From NCBI GenBank assembly GCA_002205965.3, contig NADL03000013.1, forward strand, positions 186,001 to 250,000: 64,000 bases of DNA. Reading direction: 5' to 3'. Each line of letters begins with the position of its first letter. Position 1 is the first letter of the stretch. The DNA is from Kappaphycus alvarezii (taxonomy: Eukaryota; Rhodophyta; Florideophyceae; Gigartinales; Solieriaceae). This document shows positions 20,458 through 34,000 of the stretch, one piece after another. Below the pieces are notes generated by a model that saw only the letters and a program-made list of their open reading frames with translations, was not told the origin of the DNA and did no database searches. The position numbers and the translations under genes are program-made.

Positions 20458-23400
20458 TCATCCCCTTCGACCTCTCTCGATACATTTCGTGAATATTTGT
20501 GTAAAACGCTCGAATGCTTCACTGTCACAGCCTGGTTTTTTCTTGAACGTCACACTGCTTAATACGTCATCGTATCCACATATACGAATTACAGCTCCGA
20601 TATTCACCTCGTCTTTCTTCATTTCACACTTAATAGTGAAGCGCTTCCGCCCACGCTGAACACTTGGTCCTTGCACAGCACAGCCATATTCGTGCAGTAG
20701 CTCCCGCAGTAATGAATAACATCGTCCAGGTTTCAAGACCGAGTGGAAAAGCGTCACCTTGCTCCCATACATGGGCGGCGGTTGTTCTCAAACAACCGCC
20801 TGGCAGACCCCACCCGTGGGAATAGCACCCCGACTCCGCTTATACCTCCGTAACTACCCAGTCTCCTTCGAGGCCCAGGAATTTCCATCGAAAAAGGGCT
20901 CACCACATTCATATCACGTCTCGAGGCAGATCTAGAGGTCCTTCTTGACTGCCCATCCCCTCCGCTCGATGCACTCCCCGGTCCCCCGCTCTCCATTGAG
21001 TCAGCGTCTTCTCTCGCGCCTACATTCCACGGCGACGATCTGCTTCTCGGGATACCACTTGCTGTTGCCGCAACCTCATCTACTCGTAGCCTCGGTACCC
21101 TTCACGTTCAGTTGCTTGAATGTTTTTAGCTTCTGCGTAAGCAATTTCACCTCTCTCCATTCTTGTTTGCCGGCCCAGTTTTGCGCGCTGGACGTCAAAA
21201 ACTTGAATCAGAAGATTGAACAGAAAAGTGATCGGCAGCCGGCCTACTCGAGGCTTTCTCTGAGAGATGTCCTAGGTCTCTATGCATAATATTCGTGTTT
21301 CGAAAGGCCTCCGACGAACTTTCAGTACCCGATCCCGTTGACTGAATCGCGATATCACGCGTGTTGTTCTGGCGCAGGTCTTCCCTGGGATCCGAACTGG
21401 CGATCGCCTGGTGGTGGTTCTGCTCCAATGGTACCGCTTGCTCCTTCCGACTGGTACTCATCGTCGTCTGATTCGTCTTCGTGATGATCGTCGTCACCCT
21501 GTAACAAATCTCTGTTGCCGCCTAGGCTGACGCTTGCTTTAAGGGTTCCTCTGCGTTGTCCATGATCGATGACGGCGCAACAACTGTAACGCGAGTTCGG
21601 ATGCCATCACTGGATTCTTCCCACTCAGTCCCTAAATGAATTCTCCCGATCTTCGCCCAGCTGCGTTCCACTGGATCCGCGTAATGATGACATTGTTGGT
21701 GGTGACGCCACTTTCGTCAATACGTGCCCCGGAATTGACGAGAGGCTTCCACATTTGTTCACGATTTCTTTCTTATGAACACTGGGTGGGAGACAGTATT
21801 TCCCTTCCTCGTTCATAAAACGTTGAATCCAAGTTGCGACTGGACCCATCTATGCTGGACAACTCCTTGTCTGCCACCATTTGGATGACTCCGATGAGCG
21901 CCCTCCGAGAACGAAGTACTACCAGTATGGCCAGTCGAGGTTTCAATCTGTCCCCTCATTCCACCACTTACCCCACTTGACCGGGCAGTGGTGTTGATAG
22001 CACCTACTGGTACTGCGGGAACTGAAAGTGTCCTTGAGACTCCTGAACGCGTTTCGCCATCTTCCTGACTGAAGTGGGAGAACTAGAATTCGAAGCGACT
22101 GCGCTGCTTGGGGACGGATCGCGGAAAACTACCTCGTGGGGACCTTTTGATCCGTTCTGCCGTTCGAAATGGAGTCGCCTGCGGTCTTGCCAGCAGCTAA
22201 TGAGCCCCATCGCTCAACTTCGCTTCGTTGGACTTGTGAAGCAAGGTATTGAGTGGATCGTGTCAAAGTTAATTTTCGAGAACCGAATCGTTGCGCTGCA
22301 AACGACCCAGGTTTCCCGATTCTCTCCCGTTGCAGTCCCGAAGTCCAAAGCTTATTCAGTGCTAAGCTATCCATATCGAACTCATCAGAATCTGGTATCA
22401 TGTCGTAGTCTTTCATCATCCGGCACCAAAGCATCTTTCCTACGTCCGATTCAACCCAATCGCGGTCGGACTCGCAACCGCGCCTGTCGTGTATATCTTG
22501 TCCCTTCACGTCGTTAAAGCGAACAGTATTTTGTCGAGTCCTTTCCCTCTTCTGAGGACGTTGGTTAGCAGGGATCCTCAAATTTTCTTTGTTTGAGGAT
22601 TCTGGCCGACTATGCCTCGCACGTCATCATTCAGATGTGATCCCTGCACACTCTGATGAACCGATACTTGCGGAGGAATAGTCACAATTAGCCTGTTCTT
22701 CCTAGAACTACCTTCCCGCCGCGGACGAGAACGCCTACGTGTTTTTGCGCTCAATGCAATACCGTCATACGATACTGCTCGAATCAACTTGAATGTCCGT
22801 GGTACAAACTCTGTTTCCAACGTATCATTTTGTCAGCAGCAGTTCTGGAGCCCCGACACTCGCACTATTGCGAATGGAGTCTGCGTTGCTTCCCTGCCCG
22901 TGTGTTGGTTCCTTTTTTTGACCGTGTTCAAGATCATATCCAGCTGCTAAGAAGTGGCGTCCAACTTCATTGTCTTGATGATAGCGATCATTGTCATAGT
23001 CCCATATTGTCTCCCCAAAGTCGTCGAGAGCTTTCTTTGGTTCCCTCCAAGAATCTGCGTCGTGATTCCACAATTCTCGCTTTACAAAACGACGAATACT
23101 TGGATCGCCATCAGAACTCCGCGAAAGTACATCATCGCACTCAGGTACAGTGCCCTGGCTGGTAGTGCTTGGAGAAAGTCCTGATTCCATGAATGGCCAC
23201 GTTGCCTAGACTCACTTCCGTATGTTTGGGATGCTTTCCCTTTCAATGAGCGTAAGTTGTTGCCCTCGAGCGATGTGAGGCGCTAACTTCTTGCGCATCT
23301 TCAAACTCAGATTCATGATCGTCGTCAGAACTCTTTACAGATGAGCTGCTTCTTTGGCCAGAAACGCGGCTTCGGAACCTCTCTATATGATTCTTACCGC

Positions 23401-24663
23401 CTTCAGGCAGATCAATCGGGGAGACAAGCTCCGTGTCGGACGGGCGATAAGTTGAATGATTGTCCGGAAGTGGATTCTCGGATATCGCCGCCGGAAGTAT
23501 CGGTGCTCATCCGTCTGGCGCATCCTAGATTCGCCATGATTACCGAAGTTGCCGTCTTCAGATTCTGCGCGTATACCGAAATCCAAGCTGTCAATCCTTC
23601 GGCTCATTTTCGGAGCTCCCAACTGGCCTTGCCCAGCCACGGGCATATGTACGTATTGAGAGAGCAAAGAGGCTTGCCCAGTTTGCGTGCTGCTGGGTGC
23701 ATGAAGGTGGTCATTGGGGTTGACGTGGGCCACTTCTGGAGATTGCATTACGCCGCTGTCACCGGGCACGGGGGGGAGGGGAGCCGGAATATCAGAGACA
23801 GCAAAAGTCGGCTCTAGACTTTCACCACACATACTAGTCTCGACATGACCGTTGAACCATGGATGGCGTCTAATGTCGGCAAGTGAATAGCGCTTATCGG
23901 GGTCTGCAAGGATATTCCCTATTAAATCTATGAGGCTGCTCGAAAACCAGGGTGGATACTTGATGTCACGGCGCAGAATTCGAGCGAAAAGATCGTCTGT
24001 ATCATCGGCGTCAAATGGCAGGGCACCTGCGATGAGTACAAACAGAATAATTCCACATGACCATACATCCACTTTTGCGCCAGAGTAACCGATTGGCTCG
24101 TCAATAATCATTCTGGGGCCACATAGTTTGGCGTTCCACAACGAGTGTGCAACAAAAGCGAACCTGTCAACGACCCTGGCTCCGAGCAAAGAGTGGAGAG
24201 GCCGAAGTCGGTGATTTTGAGTGTCTTATTTTCATCGAGGAGAAGGTTCTCGGGCTTGAGGTCGCGATGATACACGCCATGTTCATGGCAATGTTGTAAC
24301 CCGTCAATAAGTTGCCGAAAGTAAAACCGAGCGTATGGCTCGGAGAGTCTTCTGTGACGTAAAATCTCGTCGAAAAGTTCGCCGCCGCTTACGAGCTCCA
24401 TGACCAAAAATACTTTTGAGTGGGTTGAAAGACAGAAACTACAGAGACAGTGTTGCGATGGTCGAGGGTTTGCATGATAGAAATTTCTTTCTTCACTTGT
24501 TTGTTTAAAACACGCTGCCTGACGAGGCTTTTGTCAGAATCTTGCACGCGAACCGCTGTGTGGTTTCGTGAACTGCAAGCTTAACCTTACCAAAGGAACC
24601 TGAGCCCAGGGTCTCCAACAAGATGTAAGGCCCGACTTTTGAGTATTCCCCTCTTCCCGACAT
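20458..24663 (-). CDS. Host gene: large SNF1/CIPK-like Ser/Thr protein kinase with C-terminal KA1-like domain, frames broken
   Basis: The start ATG at 24661-24663 is chosen because the kinase domain begins about ten residues on ([19 protein letters not shown], glycine loop plus ACKIL with the ATP-binding Lys). A kinase core follows: [61 protein letters not shown] and RRHPWFNG. The [15 protein letters not shown] activation segment is typical of the SNF1/CIPK branch. A long Ser/Asp/Arg-rich region (about 23880 to 20900) is probably disordered. The last ~100 residues (20460-20770; [32 protein letters not shown]) resemble a KA1 domain, which binds acidic lipids or autoinhibits in such kinases. 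The stop is TGA at 20458-20460. Full length would be ~1,400 residues. Frame changes at 24537-24541, 24413-24416, 24111, 23438, 23195 and 20773 each restore by adding one base to a short run, so they look technical. It is likely a regulatory kinase; substrates are unknown. Confidence 0.8.
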
Positions 24664-27600
24664 GATGATGGATGTTAAACCAGGACGGAGCGCGATGCGG
24701 AAGGGCAGAAAGGCAGCAAACCGTCCTTCAAAGGTGAGGAATGGCTGGGAAGGCCAGTATACCACGTGGAGCAATTGTGGATATTTTGAAGAGGATAGAA
24801 ACGCAGAGGTTGAAACGAAAAGGCCAAGGATGACACCAGGGGAGGACTCGGAGATGCGCGTGATGTAAGCGAGGGGCTTGGACTGCAAATAGAACGTTGA
24901 ACAAATTCGGAAGGTGTAACAATGATATGGAGGGGTGCGGGGAAAGTAGATTATGAAATAAACGCAAAAGGATTTGGATGAGGTGGAGAAAGGATTTCTG
25001 TCAAATGAAAAATGGTGTTGCGTTTGACAATAGAACGGTCGTTGGAAGGAGTGGTTTGAAAAGTAAATACGCTGAAATGACCAAGAGTCCACCGGAAGAC
25101 CAGCTAGGGTACGCCATTGGCTTAGTGAGGGTATGGCAACGACTCTGGAAATGCTGAGCACGGTAAATGGATGGGGAACGTCACTGCGGCTAGGGAGGTG
25201 GAGTTGACCGAACTCAAAGCCGAAATGACAATCCTCGACGCAGGGATGATGACGGGGCTAGTGCTCAACCACGGGGGGGGGGTCATCACACATGTACTGT
25301 GTTGGCCTTCTGGTCCATCTCTTGACTTCGGGTCCCCTCAAAATATGTTCAACACAGTCAGTGGACACAACTGAAACACTGGCATGATTACAAATCCATC
25401 TAAATTTAACAGATTTATAGTTTTCACTATGGACGCCGAAATGCTATAATTCCACTGTTCACCACCCTGCTTACAGTGGACTGCCCCTCTTATTGGTAAT
25501 TTTTTACAATATCTCCCTAGGCTGCATCATATCTCGGAGATCCTTCATTATGGCACACTTAAAACGCAAAATTTTTCCTTGGCTTTTTGACAAGTGGCAA
25601 CACTTTATTCAGAACTTTTCTTTTATCGTTGAAATCGTCCCACCGCAGAGCAGGTGGATATTTGCACCAGAAATGGATTTAAATTACTGCACGTGAGCGT
25701 GAAATAGGTACTGTACCATATATAGAATTAAAAATAAAATAAAAAAAAGAAAAACCAGTAGGAAAGACCAGATAAAAGTAATGAATAAATACATCTTGTC
25801 GTAGAGTCCAAGCGACGAAAAAAGTCATGAGATCTGTAAAAAAATTAACATATTTGAGCAACATCCCCAGCCTGACGTCGGCAAGGTTTTTATAGACATT
25901 AGTATTGTCGACGCAAATGTTCAGAGTGGACTTTCGACGAAGCATGTACATCGGTCCTCCCAGGAAATCAATATTTCATATATTTAGTTGATAAAGTAAG
26001 CACTCTCGAGCACAAAGCGCAAGTGCTCAGTGACAAGACACATAAAGCCCGGCGCAACTTCTCACCAACCGAATACCCACGAATCATAATACAAACGAAT
26101 AAGCCAATCATAACGCTCCGCCCTAGCCGATGAGCCAATCGCTCATGCCCTTTTTGGAAATCCTTTGAAGTTCTCACGCGAGGCTTTGCACGTTGGAGAG
26201 TTGTGCCACAAACCTCCACTTGTGGATCACATCAAATAATGTCAGAATAAATATTAATTTCCGCTTTTGAAAGCACCATTTCGCCGTTTCGTCGTTGTCG
26301 GGATTGAAACTAATCGTTATGCCAAAGCCTTCATATTTATATTTTCCGCTTCCGGCCCATGCGCCTCGAACGATTGTGCCAAGGTGCTTTTTCGGTATGT
26401 CAACAGTCTAATTCTTGGTGCATCAGACTTTCCGCTGTCGAGTGTGCAGTGATCACGAGGTGCTATGCTGCAGCACACAAGCAGCGAAGTTTATCTCAAT
26501 AAGGCGGAACATCACTTACTTGTTGGGAGACCCTTTCAGTTGTACACAAATAGGTTTTCTAGTTCACGATACAAATTTAATTCTAAATGGAAAGTACCCG
26601 AACGACAAACATTGTCTGAAACTACAGGTATTCACTGTGCGGTGCACTGATTGTCAGTGCAAAATGTCAGTCGTGATTGTGTCTTGTTACTGTACCACAC
26701 CGCACGGTACAAATTGTAAGGCATAATAATTACTGTACTGTAGTGTACAGATCATTGTGTAATACATTTTACCAGCACCTGCATACGTACGGTACTCGCC
26801 TTGGATTGATGGACAGAATTTCGAGCTTTCGATTAGCTGGACAAACAAAATTGCATCTCCTGGCCTCAATGCGTGATTTGAAGCAAGTTGTACCCTATCT
26901 AGCTTCGCCCATAGCCATCCCAGCTTGAAGCTCTCAAAACAATCCTAGTAGTATCGCTGACAGTCACATTTGCTGATCACAGCAACTTGGTCCACATGTT
27001 TGGATAACTTTCAGCGTAGCCATAGGGCGCGGTCTAGTCTTCGTGTTATTCTGCATCGCCTCCCTTTGAATAAAAAGAAACACCCTTTCGCCAAGACCAT
27101 ATTTGACGCTTGTCGCCAAGGGCTGTATCGCATAGATGACGAGTCAACTATGTACATGTGATTCTAGTAACAATTTCACAGCCATCACACGGTTGATGAT
27201 CCTTGACTCTGATGTTTGCGGGCTCCAATACCATGACTTTCCCATTTCAAAATTCTTTCTGCACGATCATCGGCACTCCTGGCTGAAGCGACGATCTAAA
27301 GGGGTTAGCTCAACTTCCCGTAGGCAAAATTATTTTGTCTATTTATAAAAGACTTTGAAGTATGTTCACGCAATGATATCGAGAGTAGACCAGTTGCTTC
27401 GCTTGTGCTCAATGCGCCACAGGGGCCGCATCATACAGCATTGAGCTAACTGGATAGGCACTACTGGTTCTGACGCACATTGTAGAAAAGCGTTTTGATC
27501 CGAGGCTACGGTAGCTGTTAATCTGCAACGGTTGGATCGCTCACTCTTTAACAGGTTGTTTTTATTCACTTTATATCTTAGTCGAGCACTGCTTGCTGAC

Positions 27601-28048
27601 CTCAATCAATCTAACCCGCCATGAATCGTTCACACACTGGGTTACGAGAAGCTCGAATGTAATGGTACACACTCCTTTGGTGCTTTACGGGAAAGACAAA
27701 CTCGCCTCGAGGAAAGCTTGTGATGGACAACGCTCTCGCTTCGCTTCATGTTGTTACACCTCACTTTGCTTCGCCTTTTGTCGAAGAAACTTGAGTGCCA
27801 TAGCGATTTACTGAACTGCACTAAACTGAAAGCATTAGACTCGATCCTGCTTCACACGGATCATACCTACAGTATTTACCTACTGCGGTATCGATTGCCC
27901 AAGTACTTCATAAGCGGAGCAGGATTAACGCACATCAAAAGTACAATCATAATTCAGATTATTTGATTTTTGAAACAAGAAAAAGGTAAAGTTTTCGATA
28001 TTCCAACTCTTTTAACTACATATGGTGTGTATCCCTCAACGTTGGTAA
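24664..28048. other. Spacer upstream of kinase gene, no gene recognised
   Basis: The first ~500 bases upstream of the kinase ATG are open in the kinase frame on the minus strand, but the translation (Phe/Ser/His-rich) looks like a 5' leader rather than protein. A G-run lies near 25275. The stretch 25700-25760 is A/T-rich. GTAC/TACAGTA motifs recur at 25707 and 26690-26760. The remaining 60-100 codon frames are unconvincing. Confidence 0.5.
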
Positions 28049-28373
28049 TGTGGAGAAACGACCCCTGATCCCCAATCATCATCTGCTCTCCAACTGCTCC
28101 AACGTTTGCTTCGAAGACGGATCCAGTAGCTTTACACATCTACAGTATCGTATACTGGACCTGCTCTATTTAGAGTTACCATTCTCCTCTATCCGATTTG
28201 ATGATCCTGAGAGTCTTGACTCAACCCGTATAAGGGCTCCAACTCATAGACCCTACAATAGGTATTTAAGATAGCCCTTAGCTCGAACCCGCTATCTCAG
28301 AACTCACCATCACACAACTTTAATCAACCAACCAACTACTTCAGAGAATAAACGTTCGTGCGTTCTATCCACA
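28049..28373 (+). repeat. Copia-2 5' LTR
   Basis: It runs from TGTGGAGAAACG to CTATCCACA and matches 33671-34000 with a few per cent substitutions and small indels. TATTTAAGATAG near 28263 may be the TATA element. The sequence after the LTR (ATCGCGAATAAGG) is not a standard TGG-type primer site, so the primer may be an internal tRNA fragment as in some Copia elements. Confidence 0.9.
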
Positions 28374-28432
28374 ATCGCGAATAAGGCTAGGGGTGAAAAC
28401 GTTTCAAGCTCGTTATTCCATCCATCTTCAAT

Positions 28433-30240
28433 ATGGCAGATCCACCTCAGAATCCTCCTGACAGGAACCCTCCCCGTTTTATCACTGGGAACAAGTTGAA
28501 CCCGACAACCCTCTTCAAAGAAATATTGTCCGTTTCTTCAGAACTTTCGATGACTTCAACCCTGATACTCGAGGAGAAGAACTACGCGCTGTTTTACAAG
28601 AAGAGTTCTCAGCCTGGGATCTAACAAGAGCCGAGATCTTATCAAACAGTAGCATCTACAAATCTATAAGAACGTTTATGGAGGGTCGTGGACTTCCGCT
28701 TCCAGCTCAGTTCCAGAACTCCAACCTACTCATGATACGAATCATCATCACCATCTGGCCAAAACAAAAATTTCGCAACGACATCAACGAGGCCTACAAC
28801 CGATACCACGCACACAAGCAAGGGCATCTACAGACAAATATTAACATCCCCCGCCCGACAACTCCAGACGCCAGGCACTCATGAGCGTAATAACCGACCT
28901 AACCCCGTTGCCCGACAGCTGAACTTCGATCCTGACAACCAAGCCGGCACCAACAAAATATATGCATATTATAACCGGATTCATCCAAGTTTGGAGTACA
29001 TCGAAAGAAAACCTCAGCATGGAACTTACGCAATTCGAACACCTCTGCAGTTCAACAACATCCCCCAAAATCAACGGGATCCCCTCATCCACAACATTTT
29101 AAGAATGAAGCACTTCGCTTCTATTACGCTTCGCTTCGTCACATCCAGGACTGGGACCAACTTGTTCAAGCTCTTCACCAACGCTACAGTAGCGTTTCGC
29201 GCATCAGTCGATAGAAGACGAAGTATTACTCCTCAATATTAACAATTTCATGCACTGCAGTGCATGAAGGAGAAGCCCTTCAAAAGCTTGCTCGCCAAAT
29301 TGAAGAGCTTGTACGCAATGTCCACCTGGACGAAACACCGAAAACGACCAAAAAAGGTGTCTGGCAGTTCGATGAAACCCTGGCCGCAGCTCCGATAAAC
29401 AACATGAAAACCCGGCAGCGACTTCAAGACCTTCTTGGATGCACTGGATCGAGCGGAGCACAATCACCGCATCTGTGTTACATATAACGTCCAGGTCCCT
29501 TCCACACAACGCACTTCACCCAACCCATAACCCATCTCCTATCCCAACCCAGGACAAACGGTAACATAGGTACGCTCCACCCCCACAAAAAACAACCCTT
29601 CATGGCCCCGGCTCCGATAAGTACACAACAAACTGTCGCACCAAACGACAAATTCTCAAAGACTCGGACAATCTCACCCGCTGTCAACTGGTATCAGAAC
29701 CAAGCTCGTTACGGCAGAGACCCCAGACACCACGACGAAAACAACTACCTCCAAACTGACGCCAAATGTTTTAACTGCGGCAGTACTATCACGTTGAAAG
29801 ACGTTGCACAAAGCCTCGCGATACTGCCGCATAGTCAAGAACAGGATTGCGTTAATGTTCAGGATAAGACATCTAAACAGAAAATCACCATTCTGAAAGA
29901 TTTTTCCGAACAGAGCGAGCATATCAACTTTCTTGCCGAAATGTTATGGGGCATTATGAGTCAACCTGATTCAATCAACTCAGACTCAGATTCTGATGAC
30001 AAATCATATTCAAGGGCTTTCCAAACCCCCTCATTACAGAAACCGGAGTCTAACACCGACTCTGAATCTTTCTCACTGCCCGATCCACAAGACGTCATGT
30101 TCTACGAGACCATCGAACCCCTACATCACCCCATCCAACCTCCATCCCCCGTTTCATCCTCATCCTGCTCCGATCCATCCGTCGCACTACGCACCTTCCC
30201 TTCTCGAACGCGGCACTAACCCCTCAGACTCCCCTCTCAT
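28433..30240 (+). pseudogene. Copia-2 gag with zinc-knuckle region
   Basis: The ATG at 28433 begins a Pro/Asn-rich segment (MADPPQNPPDRNPPRF). The frame changes within 200 bases, and protein-like stretches continue through RAEILSNSSIYKSIRTF and YAYYNRIHPSLEYIER. At 29602-30219 a 205-codon frame has FNCGS where a CCHC knuckle is expected, but the distal Cys/His residues are lost. A Ser/Asp-rich tail follows. At least two stops and several shifts break the gene. Confidence 0.65.
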
Positions 30241-30699
30241 CCGCACTTAACGCTCCTGCCTTCCACTTCTCCCCGGACACCAACAGCTTCTTCGAGCCAC
30301 TTAAGCCAACATCGGCCCCCTTTCACCTCCAGCTCCGCACCACCCAAATTACCCTCTCTCTCCAATCAAAGGAGCAATTACTAACTGCCTTACCCCTCCG
30401 ATCACACGCCATCGCGCCCTAACTCCCCACTTGCTACGTCACCCACCGAAGCGACACCACAGCATCTTGCCAAAATCCATTTGGCATCCTCGCTTCGCAT
30501 AACGAAGACTGTCCAGACAATGAAGAAGAAAAAACTGTAATTCTCTTTTTCGTTAAGGAGCGTACCAAATCAACCTACCACTCCGAGTATGCCCCGATTA
30601 CACGAAAACTGCCGCAATCAAATAAGTTTCGTTCCGTCCGGTCGCCGCACCATCACCCCAAGGTATCTCCATCCTTCGGTCATAGTATCGTCGTCGACA

Positions 30700-31615
30700 T
30701 CAAGTATTGCTGACACATTTCTCCACTACGCCACATACCTTTAATGGCGCATGCCTAGATATAGGGGCCAAGCGCTCCTGCATTGGCCGCCAACATGCGA
30801 AAGTTTTATGTCGACAGATGAATCAGAAACTGAATCTCAAACCGTGTGATTACTGCTTCAAATTTGGTGACAGTATCTTCTTACGTATGGGGAAAATGAA
30901 CATCAGGATACCGACTCCGACAACTCGTTTCTAGAATTTACAGTAGATGTCGTGGAAGCTGATGTACCATTGCTCATGGGTCTCGACATTCTCGACAAAC
31001 ACCGTCTTGTCGCTTACAAAGTCGAAACGTGCTGCACAGCCGTATCTACGGGTGGAAACTCCCATCACTCGTCGCAAAAAACACATGTACATTCAGTGGA
31101 ACCCAGCCGAATTCTTCTACACCTGGGCAGAGGTCAAGCGCCTCCACAGGCACTACTGGCACCCTCTGCCTCAAAACTCTACAAGCTCCTCCAACGTACG
31201 CGATCTCAAGACACCTCCACCGAAACGCTGCAAACACTAAAAGAAATTAGCAAGGCGTGCCGAACATGTCAGCGCTACAAAAATGCCCGCACCGCTTCCG
31301 CGTAAGCTTCCCAAATCAAAGTGCGTCTTCAACCGCGAAATAGCTTGGATTTGGTTTGGCTACAAAGCGCCCCGCACTGCATGTAGTGGAGTTGCATACC
31401 CACTTCTCGGCAGCTCTCTTTCTGCCCGAAAAGTCAACGCAATCTGTTTGGAATGCATTCCTTTTCTGTTGGGTTTCTACTCATGTGGGTACCCTGACAA
31501 GATGAGGATTGACCAAGACAGCAGTTTTAGAGGCCGAGAATTCGACACATTGGCAAAGTCCGCGAGTATTGAAATAAAGCTCTCAGGTGTTCATTCGCAC
31601 AACTCTAGTAAATAG
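30700..31615 (+). pseudogene. Copia-2 protease and integrase remnants
   Basis: At about 30735 the sequence NGACLDIGAKRSCIG fits the retropepsin-like site D-x-G-A, followed at about 30955 by VPLLMGLDIL, a flap-like second motif. SKLYKLLQRTRS and CRTCQRYKNARTAS near 31170-31300 form the zinc-binding N-terminus of the integrase, His residues partly lost. The frame at 31283-31615 keeps the core RIDQDSSFRGREFD (second catalytic Asp). Frames differ between parts. Confidence 0.7.
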
Positions 31616-32250
31616 TGAGCGCTATCATGAAACCCTCCGCCGTTATTCATAAGATTACCGCTTAAGTCCCTGGTATCGATTTGGGAATCGCTCTGCAGCT
31701 CAGTGTCAAAGTCATGAATGACATACAGGCCCCGATGGCCTAGTGCCCTCGCTACTAGTATTTGGAACTATCCCCGTTCCACACATCTAGCCACTGTTGC
31801 CTCATGATACCGTATGCGAGCCCTAGACCTAGCACGGATTGTAATGGCTGACATCAGTGCAGAACTCAGTCGCGGAGTGCTTTCCGAGACAAAATCCCAC
31901 CAGCCGCAGACTACATCATCAAAGCGGGTGATCAAGTCTACGTTTTGGCAAGAAGACAATAAGCAATGGCGAGGCCTCTTCCCAGTTACAAAGGTACATA
32001 AGAAAAGCGTCTTGGGTACAACGACAAGATCGAGAAGCAAAGTACTCTATTGATCACACTCTCCCTGTTCAAAGCAGATTGAAACTCACACTATCAACAT
32101 ACACTACTCGACCTCGTCCATGGCCAATCCCAGCCTCTCTTCGCGTCTACTTGACTGAAGTCATCTCCTCCGATCTCGCAAGAACGACCGAAATTCGCCG
32201 CTGCTCGGCTATAAAATACGAGGACTGCTGACCGTCAAATATTTGAGGTA

Positions 32251-33640
32251 GTGCTCCGGAAACTCATAGACAACTCAAATATCCTCAGAGGCCGTTTTTT
32301 CAAATTAAGCACAAAGGAACTGACAAGGAACTTGATAAGGCCAGATATGTCGTGCAGGGATTCAATGACAAGTCCACAACGGCCATCCCGCTACGATGTT
32401 ACGCCTCAGTCCGTACGGCTAATAATGGCACCGCAGCCATCTTTGGTTTTAGGATCTGGTCACAGGATGTTACGCAGGCTTATCTGCAATCATCCGGGCA
32501 ACTCTTGCGGGACGTTTACGTCAAAGCCCAGAGGAACTCCAACTCGGCTCGAATCACTGCTCAAGTGCTTCTAAAGCCACTTTATGGTTTAACGGATTCC
32601 GGTGACTACTGGAAGATACGATTGGTCTCATCTCTGCGGAACTTCAAGATGGAACAATGCACTCTCGACATCCGCCTCTTTCTTCAAGTTGCTTCATGGG
32701 CAGCTCGCAGGACTTTCAGGATATTACGTGGATGATTCATTCCATGCTGGAACGGATGATTCCTGGAAACACCAAGAAAACAGAAGAAATCTTCGAGTCC
32801 AAGCCATGAGACAGATGCCTTTACATTCGCCGGATGCAAGTATCTATTCTCAAAACGGCATAAAAATTTGCAAGCTGCGTATACGACGCATCAAACCACT
32901 TCCGCTTGACGCCACCTTCAGAGAATTCCGCTCGTTACGCAGCGTCTACAATGGCTATGTCAACCAGGCAGACATCTGCTGTGCTGTAACAAAGCGTCAC
33001 AAGTTACCGAAGCCGACTTTGGTCCGTCCTCAATCTAAAGCATTAAAAATTGTCCGCATAGCCATAAGTATCCTGACCGCTGCATTACACAGCGCCAATT
33101 TGGTTCTTCCTCTCTTCACTTCCGTGTTTATACGGACGGCAGCTTTGCCGACAACGAAGAACTCACAAAAAAACTCGGCTTTATCATTTTACTTTGCGAC
33201 AAAGGAGATCGCTGTAACATATTGCACTACAGCACGCGCAAGTCACGTCGCGTTGTAAGGTCGTTCCTTGGTGGCGAAACTCTAGCTTTCGAAGACGGTA
33301 TGGACTACGCTATCGCAGTCAAGCACGACCTCGATAACATGCTGCAGCGCAACGTCCCACGCGAATGTTCACTGGCTCGAAATCCCTCTTCAATTTGATC
33401 GTTAAGAATACCGTAAAAACGGAAAAACGACTCATGGTGGACATTTGTTCTGTTCGAGAAGCGTAATCCAATCTCAAGATCAGTGATGTTTCCTGGATTC
33501 GAAGCGAATAAAACCCTGCGGATGCTCTGACTAAGGTCAAAGAGAACTCCGTCCTCAACCGCATCATCGAAGACGGCTTCGTCTCTCATCCTGTCAGTCA
33601 GTGGGTCGTTCGCCGAGGAGTCACTTTTGACTCCTGAATA
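32251..33640 (+). pseudogene. Copia-2 RT and RNase H remnants
   Basis: One frame (32340-32735) gives ARYVVQGFND, WSQDVTQAYLQSS (catalytic Asp) and LLKPLYGLTDSGDYW. The next gives GYYVDDSFHAGTDD (YVDD catalytic box). Near 33125 VYTDGSFADNEE begins the RNase H, and SRRVVRSFLGGETLAFEDG follows. NPADALTK near 33515 is the usual closing motif, with the frame ending near 33640. Three or more frame changes are present. Confidence 0.8.
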
Positions 33641-33670
33641 TCGCAGTCCAGTATTCCTTCGAGGGGTAAC

Positions 33671-34000
33671 TGTGGAGAAACGAACCCTGATCCCCAATCA
33701 TCATCTCCTCTCCAACTGCTCCAACGTTTGATCGAAGACGGATCCAATAGCTTTACATATCTACAGTATCGTATACTTGGCCTGCTCTATTTAAAGTTAC
33801 CATTCTCTTCCATCCGATTTGATGATCCTGAGAGTCATAGATTGACCCAAACCGTCTAAGGGCTCCAATTCATAGACCCTACAATAGGTATTTAAGATAG
33901 CCCTAAGCTAGAACTAGCTATATCAGAACTCACCATCATACAACTTTAATCAAACAACCAACTAACTTTAGAGAATAAACGTCCGTGCGTTCTATCCACA
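33671..34000 (+). repeat. Copia-2 3' LTR
   Basis: It is the match of 28049-28373 and is preceded by a short purine tract (GAGGGG). It ends CCACA and is followed by GGTAG. Confidence 0.9.

Larger units (their letters stand above)
28049..34000 (+). mobile_element. Copia-2: full-length but decayed Copia retrotransposon
   Basis: It has two LTRs of 325 and 330 bp and a near-matching 5-bp target duplication (GGTAA at 28044-28048, GGTAG at 34001-34005). Internal order is gag, zinc knuckle, protease, integrase, RT, RNase H. LTRs begin TGTGGAG and end CCACA. Coding is broken by several frame changes and stops, and the LTRs differ at many positions, so the insertion is fairly old. Confidence 0.9.

Noticed and set aside
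24664-25161. Extending the kinase N-terminus upstream to 25161
   Set aside because: The frame is open, but the translation is Phe/Ser/His-rich and unlike protein. The ATG at 24663 sits right before the kinase domain.
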